Part shown: positions 21,019 to 31,254 of the stretch, piece by piece
Layout of the letters: the number at the start of each line of letters is the position of its first letter
Position numbering within the stretch: the stretch's first letter is position 1
Origin: Prionace glauca
Lineage: Eukaryota; Chordata; Chondrichthyes; Carcharhiniformes; Carcharhinidae
Direction of reading: 5' to 3'
NCBI GenBank assembly: GCA_037974335.1
Contig: CM075760.1
Coordinates: 45,719,138-45,783,137, forward strand
DNA: 64,000 nucleotides
Notes under the pieces: generated by a model
The model's input: only the letters and a program-made list of their open reading frames with translations
What the model was told of the DNA's origin: nothing
Databases searched by the model: none
Position numbers and translations under genes: made by a program

Positions 21019-21089
21019 TGTATTGGCCGGGAATCGAACCCGAGTCTCCCGCGTGGGAAGCGAGAATTCTACCACTGAACCACCAATGC
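21019..21089 (-). tRNA. tRNA-Gly (CCC)
   Basis: Mirror of 9472-9542. Same anticodon loop TTCCCAC. Differences are an acceptor mismatch (GCATTGG against CCAATAC, C-A at the second pair) and ACTCGGG in the T-arm 5' side. A and B boxes are intact. Slightly degraded. Confidence 0.87.
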
Positions 21090-21586
21090 TGCTCTTCCTA
21101 AAGCTATTCCCACATGCTCTCTCTTCCTTTACACTCAGCAGCATTGTAATTTCCTTACTTTATCCTTTCATTCCCCAAATGCCCACAAATGCTCTCACTC
21201 AAATCTCAGACGCAACATCGCACAAGCCTCTCATGCTGTTCAACACCTTCCTTTCATTCACAACCGCATCTCAAACTTTCACCCTTCCTCCAAAACACAA
21301 GCACTCTGCAACAATCCCCCTCTCACACAGCCTCATTCTCCCAAATATGCCTCAGCTTTCACCACATCAGTCTAAACAAACTTAAAACGTGTTTACATTA
21401 CTTGCACACTGTCTCTTCCACTCAACTCATATCACTACAATACGCCTCATGCCATTCTGCAAAAGCTTTAAGTTGCTACATTTCTTCAAAGCTGCTACCC
21501 AGTGCGACACCAGGCCAAACTTCCACTTTCAACACTTGATAACATCTATATAGGGTTACAAGTTAGCTCGGAATGAGTTAAACAAA

Positions 21587-21687
21587 TAGGGCTTAGGAGA
21601 GCTAGTAGGGGGCATGAGAAGTCCTTGGCAAGTCGGATAAAGGAAAACCCCAAAGCTTTTTACTCTTACGTTAAAAATGCATTAAAT
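21587..21687 (+). mobile_element. CR1-like LINE ORF2 linker fragment
   Basis: Right-arm mirror of 8876-8985, reading KSLASRIKENPKAFYSYVKN. Better preserved than the left copy. No other part of the element remains. Confidence 0.7.
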
Positions 21688-21701
21688 CTTCATATATCGA
21701 G

Positions 21702-21753
21702 GCCAGTCTGCGACGTCTGAAAGCGCTGAATCCTAACCACGAGACCCCCAGGA
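21702..21753 (-). pseudogene. tRNA-Glu 5' relic
   Basis: Right-arm mirror of 8806-8857. D arm and anticodon 5' half recognisable, 3' half absent. Confidence 0.7.
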
Positions 21754-22150
21754 TCCCATCTGCCTGATTCTCCCAGATACTGATTACAGTAATGTGCACA
21801 GCGCCAATTGTCCGCACTCATACACTCCTTCTTGTCTGTTATGATTTGAAATTGTTTATATTTTTCACATTGGCTTCCAGTGTGATGAAAGCAGAGCTGT
21901 GATAAGCTGATGTTGTTCAGTGGATTTACTGCAATAAGGTTTATGTCAGTTCGATGCAAACATTGGTGTTTGAATGCGGTCAGTTACGGTGAAATTTAAT
22001 GCAGTGGAAAGTAGCCTACTCGCTTTTACAGGAGGAACCAGCAAGGGAAATATATATACGAATAATTGTGCAACGGGACTGATATTTCTCCCTGCTGTTC
22101 AAATTGGCACAAGTATTGATCCACGATTTTCAGGCTGTGCGCACGTGTTA

Positions 22151-22222
22151 GGTTCTGTGGTGTAATGGTGAGCACTCTGGACTCTGAATCCAGCGATCCG
22201 AGTTCAAATCTCAGCAGAACCT
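22151..22222 (+). tRNA. tRNA-Gln (CTG)
   Basis: Mirror of 8338-8409. Anticodon loop CTCTGAA (CTG). The T stem has one C-A mismatch (CCGAG against CTCAG). A T4 terminator lies at 22225-22228. Probably still expressed. Confidence 0.9.
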
Positions 22223-22492
22223 TGTTTTAATTTGCAAATACAGATGATGGATTGGCTGAAGGGCGTTTCATTTCAGTTTATCACCAAGTCCTAATCGAGA
22301 GGAAAATTTGCCAGCCCGTTCAGCTGCTGTTACTCAATTCAAGGGCAATAAGGGATGATAGAAAATGAATAAAGACAATCTCAATAATGGACCTTTTCCT
22401 CACAAGTAAAAACAAACTTTTTGACAATGTTTCTGCCTGAAACTTTCGAAACGTCGAGCTAATATGTAACAACTATCCCACTTTTACATGCA

Positions 22493-22553
22493 GGCTAGTG
22501 GCGCAATGGATAACGCGTCTGACTATCGCTCAGAAGACTCCTGGTTAGCTCAG
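22493..22553 (+). pseudogene. tRNA-Arg relic
   Basis: GCTAGTGGCGCAATGGATAA and ACGCGTCTGA track tRNA-Arg. The anticodon loop has changed to CTATCGC, no longer an Arg anticodon in register, and the T arm reads GGTTAGCTCAG with no acceptor 3' strand. Mirror of 8006-8068. Confidence 0.65.
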
Positions 22554-23237
22554 AACACACCTTTAAAAGGCGTTCACAAATTCCTTGTTACTTTCGATGA
22601 AAAAGGTATTTAACAGCTTTATACTTATTCAGACAAATGCTGCCAAGCATATTTTCAGCTTCTCTGGAGAAAGTAATATTCGGAAATTGCTAATGAACAG
22701 CAACCGACTATTTTAAGTTTTTTTCGGAAAACAAAACCTTCAATAAGATTAGGATATTAAATAAATGCTAACCTCAAATACATTTTGGACAAAATTAAAC
22801 ATGTCTTTGTGAATTTACACAATTTTGTCATTTTTTTCCATAAAAATCAGCATTTCTGATTTTGGAGAAAGCATTTCAAGCTGAGGTCAGTGCAAAGATA
22901 ATATGACTGTAATATCGAGATTCTGATAATATTCAGCACCAAACTGAAATCATACAGACTTCCCTCACCCTAGCATGTTTCAGATGGTGATTAACTATGT
23001 TAGTCTGCACCTAAACCTATTAAATTGTCTTGTAGACTGGATGACTTGCTGATATGTGCAGGTGTCAAAATAGGAACGTTTCTTTCCTGACAATGCATCA
23101 AACAATTTATCATTTTTTATTTGACACAAAGCATTTGAGGCCGAGGCCAGAGCGAAGATACTATGGGTGTAACATCGAGATTCAGATAATGTTCAGGAAC
23201 AAAATGGCCCGGCCGATGAAGGTATGCTTTCAGGTGC

Positions 23238-23503
23238 AAGGGGCAAGGTTTAAAGGAGATGGACATGATAGATTTTTTCCACAGAGAGTAGGGGGTTCCT
23301 GGAACTCGCTGCCGGGGAGAGATAGTAGAAGCGGATGCAGTTGTGACTTTTAAGTCACTTAACAAATACATAAATAGGATGGGAATAGAGGGATATGGTC
23401 CCGGAAGGATAGGGGGTTTTAGATGAGTCGGGCAGCATGGTCAGTGGAGGTTTGAAGGGCCGAAGGGCATGTCCCTGTGCTGTAACTTTCTCTGTTCTTT
23501 GTA
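23238..23503 (+). mobile_element. LINE 3'-end (second CR1-like family)
   Basis: Carries GGCAAGGTTTAAAGGAGATG, the TGGAACTCGCTGCCGGG block, and an end in GTGCTGTAACTTTCTCTGTTCTTTG, like the copy ending at 57285. Part of it reappears in reverse in the left arm at 6180-6250, so the insertion preceded the inverted duplication. Confidence 0.8.
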
Positions 23504-23949
23504 CTGCCATTTTTCTTTACCCAAAACTGAGCCTCAGACTCTGTAGCTCTATATTTAACCACTCCATCTCTGATATCTTCTCCACTCACACAACCCTGTG
23601 AGATGTCTGTACTGATCTTATTGTGGCATCATGAGCGTTCCACGTACAACATGACTTGTATCTATAAATTCTCATCTTGAACATTTCAATTGAAATTTCA
23701 GGGCGAGTAGAGCTTTTTGAGCAGAATGGTGCAGATTCCCATCCTCTTTAATGTGAACAAGTTGTTTCTGATTTCCCTACAGAGGTTGTCTATTAAACAA
23801 TGACTGAACACAGGGGGTGAATGTGAGAAGCTGAAGTTTCCAGTTGAAGAGGTTCCCGGTGTCTCTGAGCAGCTGAACTGGGGAAGCCTTTGGGCAGAGA
23901 CTGCGCTGCTGCTTTTTCCCTTCCTGACCACCGGGGGTCGCTGTACACG
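23504..23949. other. Between LINE and CpG-rich block
   Basis: No gene seen. An open - strand frame of 192 codons running 23777-24355 through the CpG-rich block has no domain and biased composition, and is treated as chance. Confidence 0.45.
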
Positions 23950-24260
23950 TCAGGGCGCTGCTCCTCCCAGTGTCACCTCTTGCCCACTCCGGTCCGGCCG
24001 CTGCTCGTTGGCGGAACATCCGGGTCCTGAAAAGAGGCGGGGCCAGCCGCCATATTTCCGTGACGTCACCGTCAGCCCCTCCCCCCCAGCCGAGGAAAAA
24101 GCGGCGGTTCAGAAATGTAGAAAGTGAGAGAAATTCCCACCCGGAAATCCCGCCCGGAGCGGAATTAAAATTAAATAAAATACATATTTTTATAAAGAGG
24201 CAGGTGGCGGAACCGCGCATGTGCTGTAGTATTTTCCCAGAGCGCACCGCGCGGGAGTGA
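23950..24260. promoter_or_regulatory. CpG-rich promoter-like block
   Basis: Dense CpG DNA with a perfect palindromic CRE TGACGTCA (24061-24068), a GC box GAGGCGGGGCC (about 24034-24044), an ETS-like CCGGAAAT (24141-24148) and a GCCGCCATATTT YY1-like site (24046-24057). No TATA box, typical of a dispersed housekeeping-type promoter. Direction and target gene are unknown: no coding exon lies close, and the nearest downstream DNA is SINE and LINE. Confidence 0.65.
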
Positions 24261-24440
24261 TTTAAAAACAGACGGAATAAAAAACAGAAACGATTTTCCC
24301 GAATGGAGAAGGAACCGAAAGTCTGACGGGTGAGGAGGTGAATAATAATCATCAAGATTCAAAATATTAAAAGATTAAAATGTAACTCCCTGGGCGCATG
24401 TGCGGGAGGTGAATTCCCCCAGAGTGCAGCGCGTGGGACG
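24215..24440. repeat. Local duplication beside the promoter block
   Basis: GCGCATGTGC...CCCAGAG...GCGCGGGA at about 24216-24256 reappears as GCGCATGTGCGGGAGG...CCCAGAGTGCAGCGCGTGGGA at about 24395-24438. A diverged duplication of a promoter-proximal segment. Confidence 0.55.
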
Positions 24441-24572
24441 CCGTCTCCCCTGGCAACGCAAGATGGACGCCGGCCGTCTCCCCTGGCAACGCAAGATGGA
24501 CGCCGGCCGTCTCCCCTGGCAACACAAGATGGCCGCCGGCCGTCTCCCCTGGCAACGCAAGATGGCCGCCGC
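24441..24572. repeat. Four 33-bp repeats with YY1-like sites
   Basis: Units start at 24441, 24474, 24507 and 24540. Each has GTCTCCCCTGGCAAC followed by CAAGATGGMCGCCGG. AAGATGGCCGCC matches the YY1 core in units 3 and 4 (units 1 and 2 read GGACGCC). GGCAAC is an RFX half-site-like sequence. The array adjoins the CpG-rich block, so it probably acts as a regulatory tandem repeat. The two short open frames in it are by-products of the 33-bp (11-codon) period. Confidence 0.9.
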
Positions 24573-24807
24573 CGGTGGTGTGATTGTGGCGCAGGCGCAG
24601 TGAGGTCTGCCTGCAGCCCATTGTCCAGATTGCCCCCCAGTGGATGTGGTGGGGATGGTGCAGCAGATGGAGCAACAATCCCAGTTTCAATGGGGGGAGA
24701 GAAGCTGCAATGCTGCTCCCTGTTGTTCACTCCTCTCCCCAGTCTCAGCATTGCAGAGTGTTTAAACAAGAGGGTGCATTGTCACAGCGGCACCGAGACC
24801 TGCAGTT

Positions 24808-25110
24808 TAAGTTTATTTATTAGTATCACTAACAAGTAGGCTTACATTAACACTGCAATTCCTGTGAATATTCCCGAGTCGCCACATTCCTGTTCAGAAA
24901 CACTGATGGAGAATTTAGCATGGCCAATGCATCTAACCAGCACGTCTTTTGGACTGCTGGAGGAAAGCAGAGCATCTGGAGGAAACCCGTGCAGACATGG
25001 GGAGAATGTGCAAACTCTACACATACACTGACCCAAGCTGGGAATAGAATTTGGGGCCCTTGTGCTGTGAGGCAGCAATGCTAACCACCGTGCCACTGTG
25101 TTGCAACACT
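24808..25110 (-). mobile_element. tRNA-headed SINE (type 1 tail)
   Basis: On the - strand it starts with GTGGCACGGTGGTTAGCATT (tRNA-like A box), a decayed B box, then the body CACATTCTCCCC..TCTGCACGGG and the GTCCAAAAGACGTGCTGG motif. It ends with GTTAATGTAAGCCTACTTGT and (AATAAATA). This resembles shark HE1/V-SINE-type elements as I recall them; family name unverified. Confidence 0.85.
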
Positions 25111-25324
25111 CTCCCCCAGTTATCAAACTACCCCCCCCCCCCACAATTATAAACATAAAATCCCGACAGTGCATCAAATCTATGTCAACAGAACATTTTA
25201 CCCTATTCCCATAACCCCACATTACTCTCGAATCCCCCTAACCTTCACATCTTTGGACATTAAGGGAGAATTTAGCATGGTCAATCTGCATAGCCTGCCC
25301 ATCTTTGAGACCCCACAGATATTC

Positions 25325-25850
25325 TCGTCACCCTATTATAGAAAGGATATTATTAAACTAGAAAGAGTGCAGAAAAGATTTATTAGGATGTTACTGGGAC
25401 TTGATGGATTGAGTTATAAGGAGAAGCTGGATAGACTGTGACTTTTTTCACTGGAGCATAAGAGGCTGAGGGGTGATCTTATAGAGGTCTATAAAATAAT
25501 GAGGGGCACAGATCAGCTCGGTAGTCAATATCTTTTCCCAAAGTTAGGGGAGTCTAAAACTAGAGGGCCTACGTTTAAGATGGGAGGGGAAAGATACAAA
25601 AGTGTCCAGAGGAGATTTTTTTTCACACAGAGGGTGGTGAGTGTCTAGAACAAGCTGCCAGACATAGTCGTAGAGATGGGTACAATTTTGTCTTTTAAAA
25701 TGCATTTAGACAGTTACATGGGTGTGATAGGGAGTGGGATATGGGCCAAATACAAGCAATTGGGATTAGCTTAGGGGTTTTTAAAAAGGGCAGCATGGAG
25801 CAGTTAGGCTGAAGGGCCTGTTTCCATGCTGTAAACCTCTATGATTCTAT
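25325..25850 (+). mobile_element. LINE 3' part (third CR1-like family)
   Basis: Starts with a KDIIKLERVQKRFIRMLLGLDGLSYKEKL segment of the ORF2 C-terminal region, stops soon after, and continues in other frames through FFTQRVV- and DSYM-like stretches to the tail CTGTAAACCTCTATGATTC. Diverged and 5'-truncated. Confidence 0.85.
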
Positions 25851-25852
25851 AT

Positions 25853-25968
25853 GGGAGGAACATGAAAACCCCACACAGACAATGACCCGAGGCTGGAATT
25901 GAACATGGGTTCTTGGCACGAGGAGGCTGCAGTGCTAACCATTGTGATAATGTGCTGCCACTCATTCA
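25853..25968 (-). mobile_element. SINE head fragment
   Basis: Only the tRNA-like head and part of the body (GGTTAGCACTGCAGCC... on the - strand). Fused directly to the 3' end of the LINE at 25850. Confidence 0.7.
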
Positions 25969-26164
25969 AGTGTATTTGGCGGAGCACAGGACAGGTGGGG
26001 GGGGGGGTGATGATTTCTTGCTCACTTTGATGAGAGGAGGGCTGGAAATCAGTCAAAAAACAATCAGTTTCTCATCAACATTTTCCTTCATTCCTGCTCT
26101 TGTTACTAATTAAAAACCAGCTCACTCCTCCATTCTGCCCATCAATGGGGCTAACAGAAAGCAG

Positions 26165-26640
26165 GGGAAAGGTTGTGGCACAGAAAGAGGCCATTCAGCC
26201 CATCACATCTTCACCAGCTTGGGAAATAAAGACTTGCCATTCATTCTAATCGCCGTTTCCAGCCATCCAGCTCCTAGCCCCCCTTACTACAGGTTCCAGC
26301 ATTTCAGCTATAGATCTGTGTGCGATGCGAGTGAGCCAAGAGATTTCTGGCTGAACCATCAGTTTAGGCAGCGAATTCCAGACACCCACCATCCCTTGAA
26401 TGTGGACCCTTTTCCTAATGCCCCCTCTAATCCTTCCACCTATCCCTTTATATCTGTGCAGCCCCCACTAACCCCCCTCCCACCTCCCCCAAACCCACCC
26501 ACCCACAATAAGTGACCTTTCTCTGCTCAGGGGAAACAGGCCTTTTCTATCCACCCTGTCTTGGCTCCCTCATAATTTTGGACACCTCAGTTCAGTCCCC
26601 CACAGCCTCCTCTGCTCTGAGGAAAATAAACCTTGGCAGG
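26165..26640 (-). mobile_element. LINE 3'-end fragment
   Basis: The reverse strand runs from GTCACTTATTGTGGGTGG through the ORF2 C-terminal tail (GAATTCGCTGCCTAAACTG) to an AGGCCATTCAGCCC end motif at about 26190. No open frame. Its left part is C-rich. Confidence 0.55.
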
Positions 26641-26988
26641 GACGGCACGGTAGCACAGTGGTTAGCACTGCTGCTTCACAGCTCCAGGGTCCTGGGTTCG
26701 ATTCCCGGCTCGGGTCACTGCCTGTGTGGAGTTTGCACATTCTCCTCGTGTCTGCGTGGGTTTCCTCCGGGTGCTCCGGTTTCCTCCCACAGTCCAAAGA
26801 TGTGCGGGTTAGGTTCATTGGCTATGTTAAAATTGCCCCTTAGTGTCCTGGGATATGTAGGTTAGAGGGATTAGCAGGTAAAAGTGTAGGGATATGGGGA
26901 TAGGATCTGGGTGGGATTGTGTTCGGTGCAGACTCGATGGGCCGAAGGGCCTGTTTCTGCACTGTAGGGTTCTATGTAAAGTCTATGT
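26638..26988 (+). mobile_element. tRNA-headed SINE (type 2 tail)
   Basis: A well-preserved head GCACGGTAGCACAGTGGTTA with a clear B box GGGTTCGATTCCCGG and the standard body. Unlike the copies at 24.8, 32.3 and 49.1 kb it ends in GATGGGCCGAAGGGCCTGTT and CTGCACTGTAGGGTTCTATG, the tail of CR1-like LINEs. One head joined to two kinds of 3' end. Confidence 0.9.
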
Positions 26989-27121
26989 AATCCAGTCTTT
27001 CCTCATCACTACAATTCCCCAGCCCTGGAACACTTTTGTAAATCCAAATGGTTATCCAATCCGACTAAACTGTCCATTTAACATTGTCCCATTGCCAACT
27101 GTGAACAACCACCAGATACTG

Positions 27122-27418
27122 GCACCACTGTGGCACACTGGTTGGCACTGCTGCCTCAAAGGGACTTGGTTCAATTCTGGCCTCGTGTGACTGTGTGGAG
27201 TTTGCATGTTCTCCCCATGTCTGTGTGGGTTTTCTCTGGGTGCTCCGGTTTCCTCCCACTGTTTAAAGATGTGTGGGAGAGGTTGATTGGTCATGCTTTA
27301 GTGACAGGGGGAGTTGCAGGGTAAATGTGTGGGATACGGGGACAGGGCATGGATGGGATTGTGGTCAGTGCAGACTTGATGGACTGAATGGCCTCCCCTA
27401 TACTGTAGGGATTTTACA
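27122..27418 (+). mobile_element. tRNA-headed SINE, diverged
   Basis: Same order as 26638-26988 (head, TGTGTGGAGTTTGCATGTTC body, GATGGACTGAATGGCCTCC tail) with many more substitutions, so an older copy of the type 2 form. Confidence 0.85.
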
Positions 27419-27654
27419 CACAAATGAGAAACAGAGACTTTGCAAATGTTGGGGTACTTATTCAGAAAACAATGGGATATTTGTTGACATGTTCAGGTAA
27501 ATCTCAGTGATGGTCATTGTCCAGGTCTACATTAAAACAATGGTGCAGTCCAAGGTTAAAAGTCATTTACCCTGAAATTGGACATTGCCACTGACTCCCA
27601 ATATAACCGAGAGATGCAAACTCACACCACACCCTGATGTGACGAAGGGGACCC

Positions 27655-27985
27655 CTCTCAGTTATGACAATCTGGGCCTTGTATCAGTAATCTCTGCCCT
27701 AAACCCCTCTCAGTTACTACAATCTGGACCTTGTATCAGTAATCTCTGCCCTAAACCACTCTCAGTTATTACAATCTGGGCCGTGTATCACTAATCTCTG
27801 CCCTAAACCTCTCTCAGTTATTACAATCTGGGCCTTGTGTCAGTAATCTCTGCCCTAAACCTCTCTCAGTTATTACAATCTGGGCCTTGTATCAGTAATC
27901 TCTGCCCTAAACCTCTCTCAGTTATTACAATCTGGGTCTTGTATCAGTAATCGCTGTCCTAAACCTCCCCCAGTTATTACGATCT
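27655..27985. repeat. 52-bp minisatellite, about six copies
   Basis: Unit CTCTCAGTTATTACAATCTG + GGCCTTGTATCAGTAATCTC + TGCCCTAAACCC, repeated head to tail with scattered changes. No known function. Confidence 0.93.
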
Positions 27986-28294
27986 AGACCTTAAACAGAG
28001 GACACAGAGATTTAATATAATTGACCTCAGAGTTGAAGGGGGCGAAAGGAGATTTTCTTACACAATAGTATGATCTGGAATGCACAACCTTTCAGGTGCT
28101 AGAAGCAGGTTTAATTTTATTGTGAATTGGATTAATGAAATACTTCACTCATCTTTGTGACATTTTGAATGGTTCCCCCGTAAGATTTTAATATTGAATC
28201 TTTTCCTTCACAACGTGTCTGAAACAGAAGATTAAACCCTTGGGTTTGATGAGCTGTCAGATCTGTTTCCTATGTGTCTGTGTAACTTGAGAAC

Positions 28295-28480
28295 ACAGTA
28301 AAAAGTCTGACAACACCAGGTTTTAGTCCAACCGATTTATTTGATAATATTCTCACAAGCAAGCAAGCTTTCGAGAATATTATCAAATAAATAGGTTGGA
28401 CTAAAACCTGGTGTTGTCAGACTTTTTACTGTATTTACGCCAGTCCAACGCCAGCATACCCACATCATAACTTGAGAACT
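28295..28480 (+). repeat. Foldback repeat with 60-bp arms
   Basis: Arm 28295-28354 is the reverse complement of 28373-28432 with one mismatch, around an 18-nt loop. A single-strand tail TTTACGCCAGTCCAACGCC..CATACCCACATCAT follows. The same tail and arms recur at 62154-62310, and related diverged copies lie at 28875 and 58375. A non-coding interspersed palindromic element. Confidence 0.93.
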
Positions 28481-28874
28481 GCAGATAACCATGAGAAGGA
28501 ACTGATTATTTTCAGTTCCTCTAACAGATATACCTCAGATATCGGGAATCTCAGGAGATCCTCATGCCCTCATTATTCCCTCCCCAAATATAACAGCTCT
28601 CAGTCAGGCTGAGTCAGTCACATGTGTCTCTGTTATAATGTTTCCACTTCTATTTTATCACTTACTTCCCAGTGACACTCATCATTACACCGACAGTCTA
28701 AAATATCATTGCTCCCTTACATCTTGTCCTCCTATTGTAATCGGATGTTTGTTGGGCCTCTTGTCTCCCTTAAGGTCAGATTACCTGCAGTTCAAATGAC
28801 CTCAGAGACACTGAAACCAACCTTTGTGATTATTATTATACCAGACTCCAGTCAGCCCCAGGAGCTGCAGTTGT

Positions 28875-29040
28875 AAAATACAGCAAGAAGTCTCACAACA
28901 CCAGATTTAAATCCAAACAGTTTATGTGATAGTAAAACTTGTGGGATAACTATCAAATAAACTGGTTGAACTTAAACCTAGTGTTGTGAGACTTCTTGCT
29001 GTGTTTACCCCAGTCCAACGCCTGCATCTCTATGTCATGA
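28875..29040 (+). repeat. Diverged foldback repeat
   Basis: Arms AGCAAGAAGTCTCACAACAC and GTGTTGTGAGACTTCTTGCT with imperfect inner pairing. Followed by CCCCAGTCCAACGCCTGCAT. Same family as 28295 but older. Confidence 0.88.
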
Positions 29041-29439
29041 CTAACATCGACGTTGTAAAATACAACAGAATTGGAATAACAGAGAGGTTATTGTCTGATA
29101 CTGACAGTGGCAGAGTAACACACACTGGAATTTAAATACATTATATCAATAAACCATGACTCACTCACACTATCAAATGAAACCTAAACTTTGGTTATGG
29201 TGTACTGGATACTGACTGTATTATCATTACATTGGATCTAATGCTGTGTTCACTAACATACTGCAATGTGACTCTTATTATGTGAACAAACACTGTTTAT
29301 GTTACACTCAGAGTCAGTCAGTGTTTTACTGTGTTTTCTCTGTGCTCCATCTCCACTCTGATTGGACTGGAGCCTGTGTGTGTGTCATTGTTACACTGAG
29401 ACTCTGTTATTATTGGACAAATAGCAAGTCACTGTCACA

Positions 29440-29670
29440 ATGCCCGGCTGATCGACGGCGGCACAGACCAATGGAAAGAGGGGGCGGTGCTGGAGGACTG
29501 AACGGGAGCGCTCGGTCCTCCAACCAATAGGAGCGAAAGAGGGGCGGACCCAGCTCTGATTGGAGCATGCGCAGTGTGAGTAATGGCGGTGGAAAGCAGG
29601 CTTTGTTTTGGGCTGGGAAATCTGTCAGAGGTGATTGACGGTACGGAGAGAGCAATGGATCGCTCAGGTG
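29440..29670 (+). promoter_or_regulatory. Zinc-finger-type promoter, module I, with exon-1 donor
   Basis: GC-rich block with CCAAT boxes (ACCAATGG about 29467, ACCAATAGG about 29523), a GGGGGCGG GC box, and inverted repeat TGGAGGAC (29491-29498) / GTCCTCCA (29515-29522) with a 16-bp centre. An NRF1-like GCATGCGCAGT lies at about 29565-29575. Probable untranslated exon 1 ends at CTCAG with donor GTGGGTG (GT at 29668). Homologous to 62740-62995. No finger exon is found nearby, so it may be an orphan promoter. Confidence 0.7.
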
Positions 29671-29777
29671 GGTGAAAACGCTGCGTAAGCATGTTGTGTA
29701 AGCAGCAAATCGCGTAAGAGAGCTTCCCGGACCCAGTTTGTACTGAGCAGGGCCGCAGCTCCTCAGGTTCGCGCCGA

Positions 29778-29830
29778 GTTAACGTTCGCCATCTTTATTG
29801 GGGGCAACATACACAGCAGTGCGCACGCGC
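29778..29830 (+). promoter_or_regulatory. Promoter module II (YY1-like + NRF1-like)
   Basis: GTTAACGTTCGCCATCTTTA then GCAACATACACAGCAGTGCG and CACGCGC. Aligns base for base with 48963-49012 (+) and 46388-46438 (-). GCCATCTT is the YY1 core and GCGCACGCGC is an NRF1-like site. Confidence 0.75.
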
Positions 29831-29999
29831 GGCCGCCATGTTTGTAGAGGGCAATGATGTCATTAAGTGGGAGGAGCTTGTTCCCCTTTGTTCAGAATGG
29901 AGACAACTTGTCCATCAAACTGCATCAACCCTCTGAGTCCCAATGTCTCATTGATGAGGCAGAGCGGTGACAGAGAAGGAAAAATAAAGGGAAATAAAA

Positions 30000-30310
30000 A
30001 CAGAAAATACTGTAAAATCTAAGCAGATCTGACAGCATCTGTGGAGAGAGAATAGAACGCTCTCTCCACTCACATTGTCTGTACCTTTAAGACTTGATTA
30101 CCTGTAAAAAAATTTGCATTCCAATCATTATTTTGTAAATTGAGTTTGTGTGTTTCTATGCCTTGTTTGTGGACAGAACTCCCACTCACCTGACGAACGA
30201 GCAGCACACAGAAAGCTAGTGGATTTTGCTACCAAATAAACCCATTGCACTTTAATCTGGTGCATTGAGACTTCTTACTATGTTTATCCCGGTCCAACAC
30301 CGCCATCTCC
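30000..30310. repeat. Mixed SINE-like repeat fragments
   Basis: 30003-30060 has GAAAATACTG...TCTGACAGCATCTGTGGAGAG as at 42190-42270. 30225-30310 is the right half of a foldback repeat (GACTTCTTACTATGTTTATC, CCGGTCCAACACC). Intact elements are not present. Confidence 0.65.
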
Positions 30311-30545
30311 ACTTCAGAGAAAATAGAAGCAACGTTTCGAGACTGGATGACCCATAAAGCTTGTACATGTGTAAACAGAGCATGTAAACTCCGACACCTC
30401 CACGTACCTTTGTACATCTCTATCAATCCACTTTGCTCCAAGGAGAACAACCCCAATTTATCTGAAGAAAGAGACACTGCAAGAAGGTAAAAGTGAAGGT
30501 AAGAATTTTATAATTTTTCTTAAATAATTTAATTGGTGCTCGAAA

Positions 30546-31250
30546 TGTCATTCACTGGAGTTAAGTGCTGCACCTGTGAGATGTGGGAGATCTGTGATGC
30601 TTCCAGCGTCTCGGATGACTAAATCTACAGGAAATGCACCCACTTGCAGCTCCTTACGGCCAGCATGGATACGTTGGAGCAGCAGTTGGACGCACTTAGC
30701 AGCGTGAAGATGGCGGAAAATGTCATAGATAGGAGCTTTAGAAACTTTGCCACACCCAAGGTGCAGGCAGATAGATGGGTGACTGCTAGAAGGGGCAGGC
30801 AGTCAGTCCAGGAATCCCCTGTGGTCGTCTCCTTCTCTAACAAGTACACTGTTTTGGATACTGTTGGGGGGTTATAGCCTATCGGGGGATAAATACAGCA
30901 AACAGAGCACTGGCACCACGGCTGGCTTTGTTATTAAGTAGGGAGATACAAAGAGCACTAGAGCAATAGTTATAAGGGACTCTATAGTTAGGGGTGCAGA
31001 TAGGTGCTTCTGTGAGTATGAAAGAGACTTCAGGATGTTGTGTTGCCTCCCTGGTGTCAGGGTCCAGGAAGTCTCTAAAAGGGTAGTAAGCATTCTGAAG
31101 CGAGAGAGTGAACAACCAGTGGCCATGGTACATATTGGTACAAAGGTAGGAAGAGTGACGATGTCCTGCAACAGCAGTTAAGGGAGTTAGGGAGAAAGTT
31201 AAAAAGCAGGACCTCTTGGGTTGTAATCGCAGGATTGCTCCCTGTGCCAC
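30546..31250 (+). mobile_element. CR1-like LINE ORF1 fragment (esterase domain)
   Basis: Starts with an MSFTGVKCCTCEMWE zinc-knuckle-like N-terminus, then a coiled-coil-like LEQQLDAL stretch, then in other frames the SGNH-hydrolase blocks RDSIVRGADRC, CCLPGVRVQEV and VHIGTK, ending at the GLLPVP block. Several stops and shifts make it non-functional. A different subfamily from ORF1 at 37070. Confidence 0.8.
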
Positions 31251-31254
31251 CTAT

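Larger units (their letters stand above)
19426..23312 (-). repeat. Right arm of the tRNA-bearing inverted repeat
   Basis: Reverse-complement partner of 6151-11190. It carries Asn, Gly and Gln in mirrored order and orientation, the tRNA-Glu and tRNA-Arg relics, and the CR1 linker fragment, and lacks the 1.1-kb LINE of the left arm. The repeat on the outer edge merges with a LINE 3' end (23238-23503). Confidence 0.92.

Noticed and set aside
23777-24355. A 192-codon - strand frame through the CpG-rich block
   Set aside because: No domain or conserved pattern; GC-rich DNA opens frames by chance, and the region looks like a promoter.
26645-26720. A tRNA gene
   Set aside because: Has A- and B-box-like motifs but is the head of a SINE with a non-tRNA body; stems do not pair.
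27655-27985. CRISPR-like direct repeats
   Set aside because: Units are contiguous 52-bp tandem copies without unique spacers, in a eukaryotic genome.
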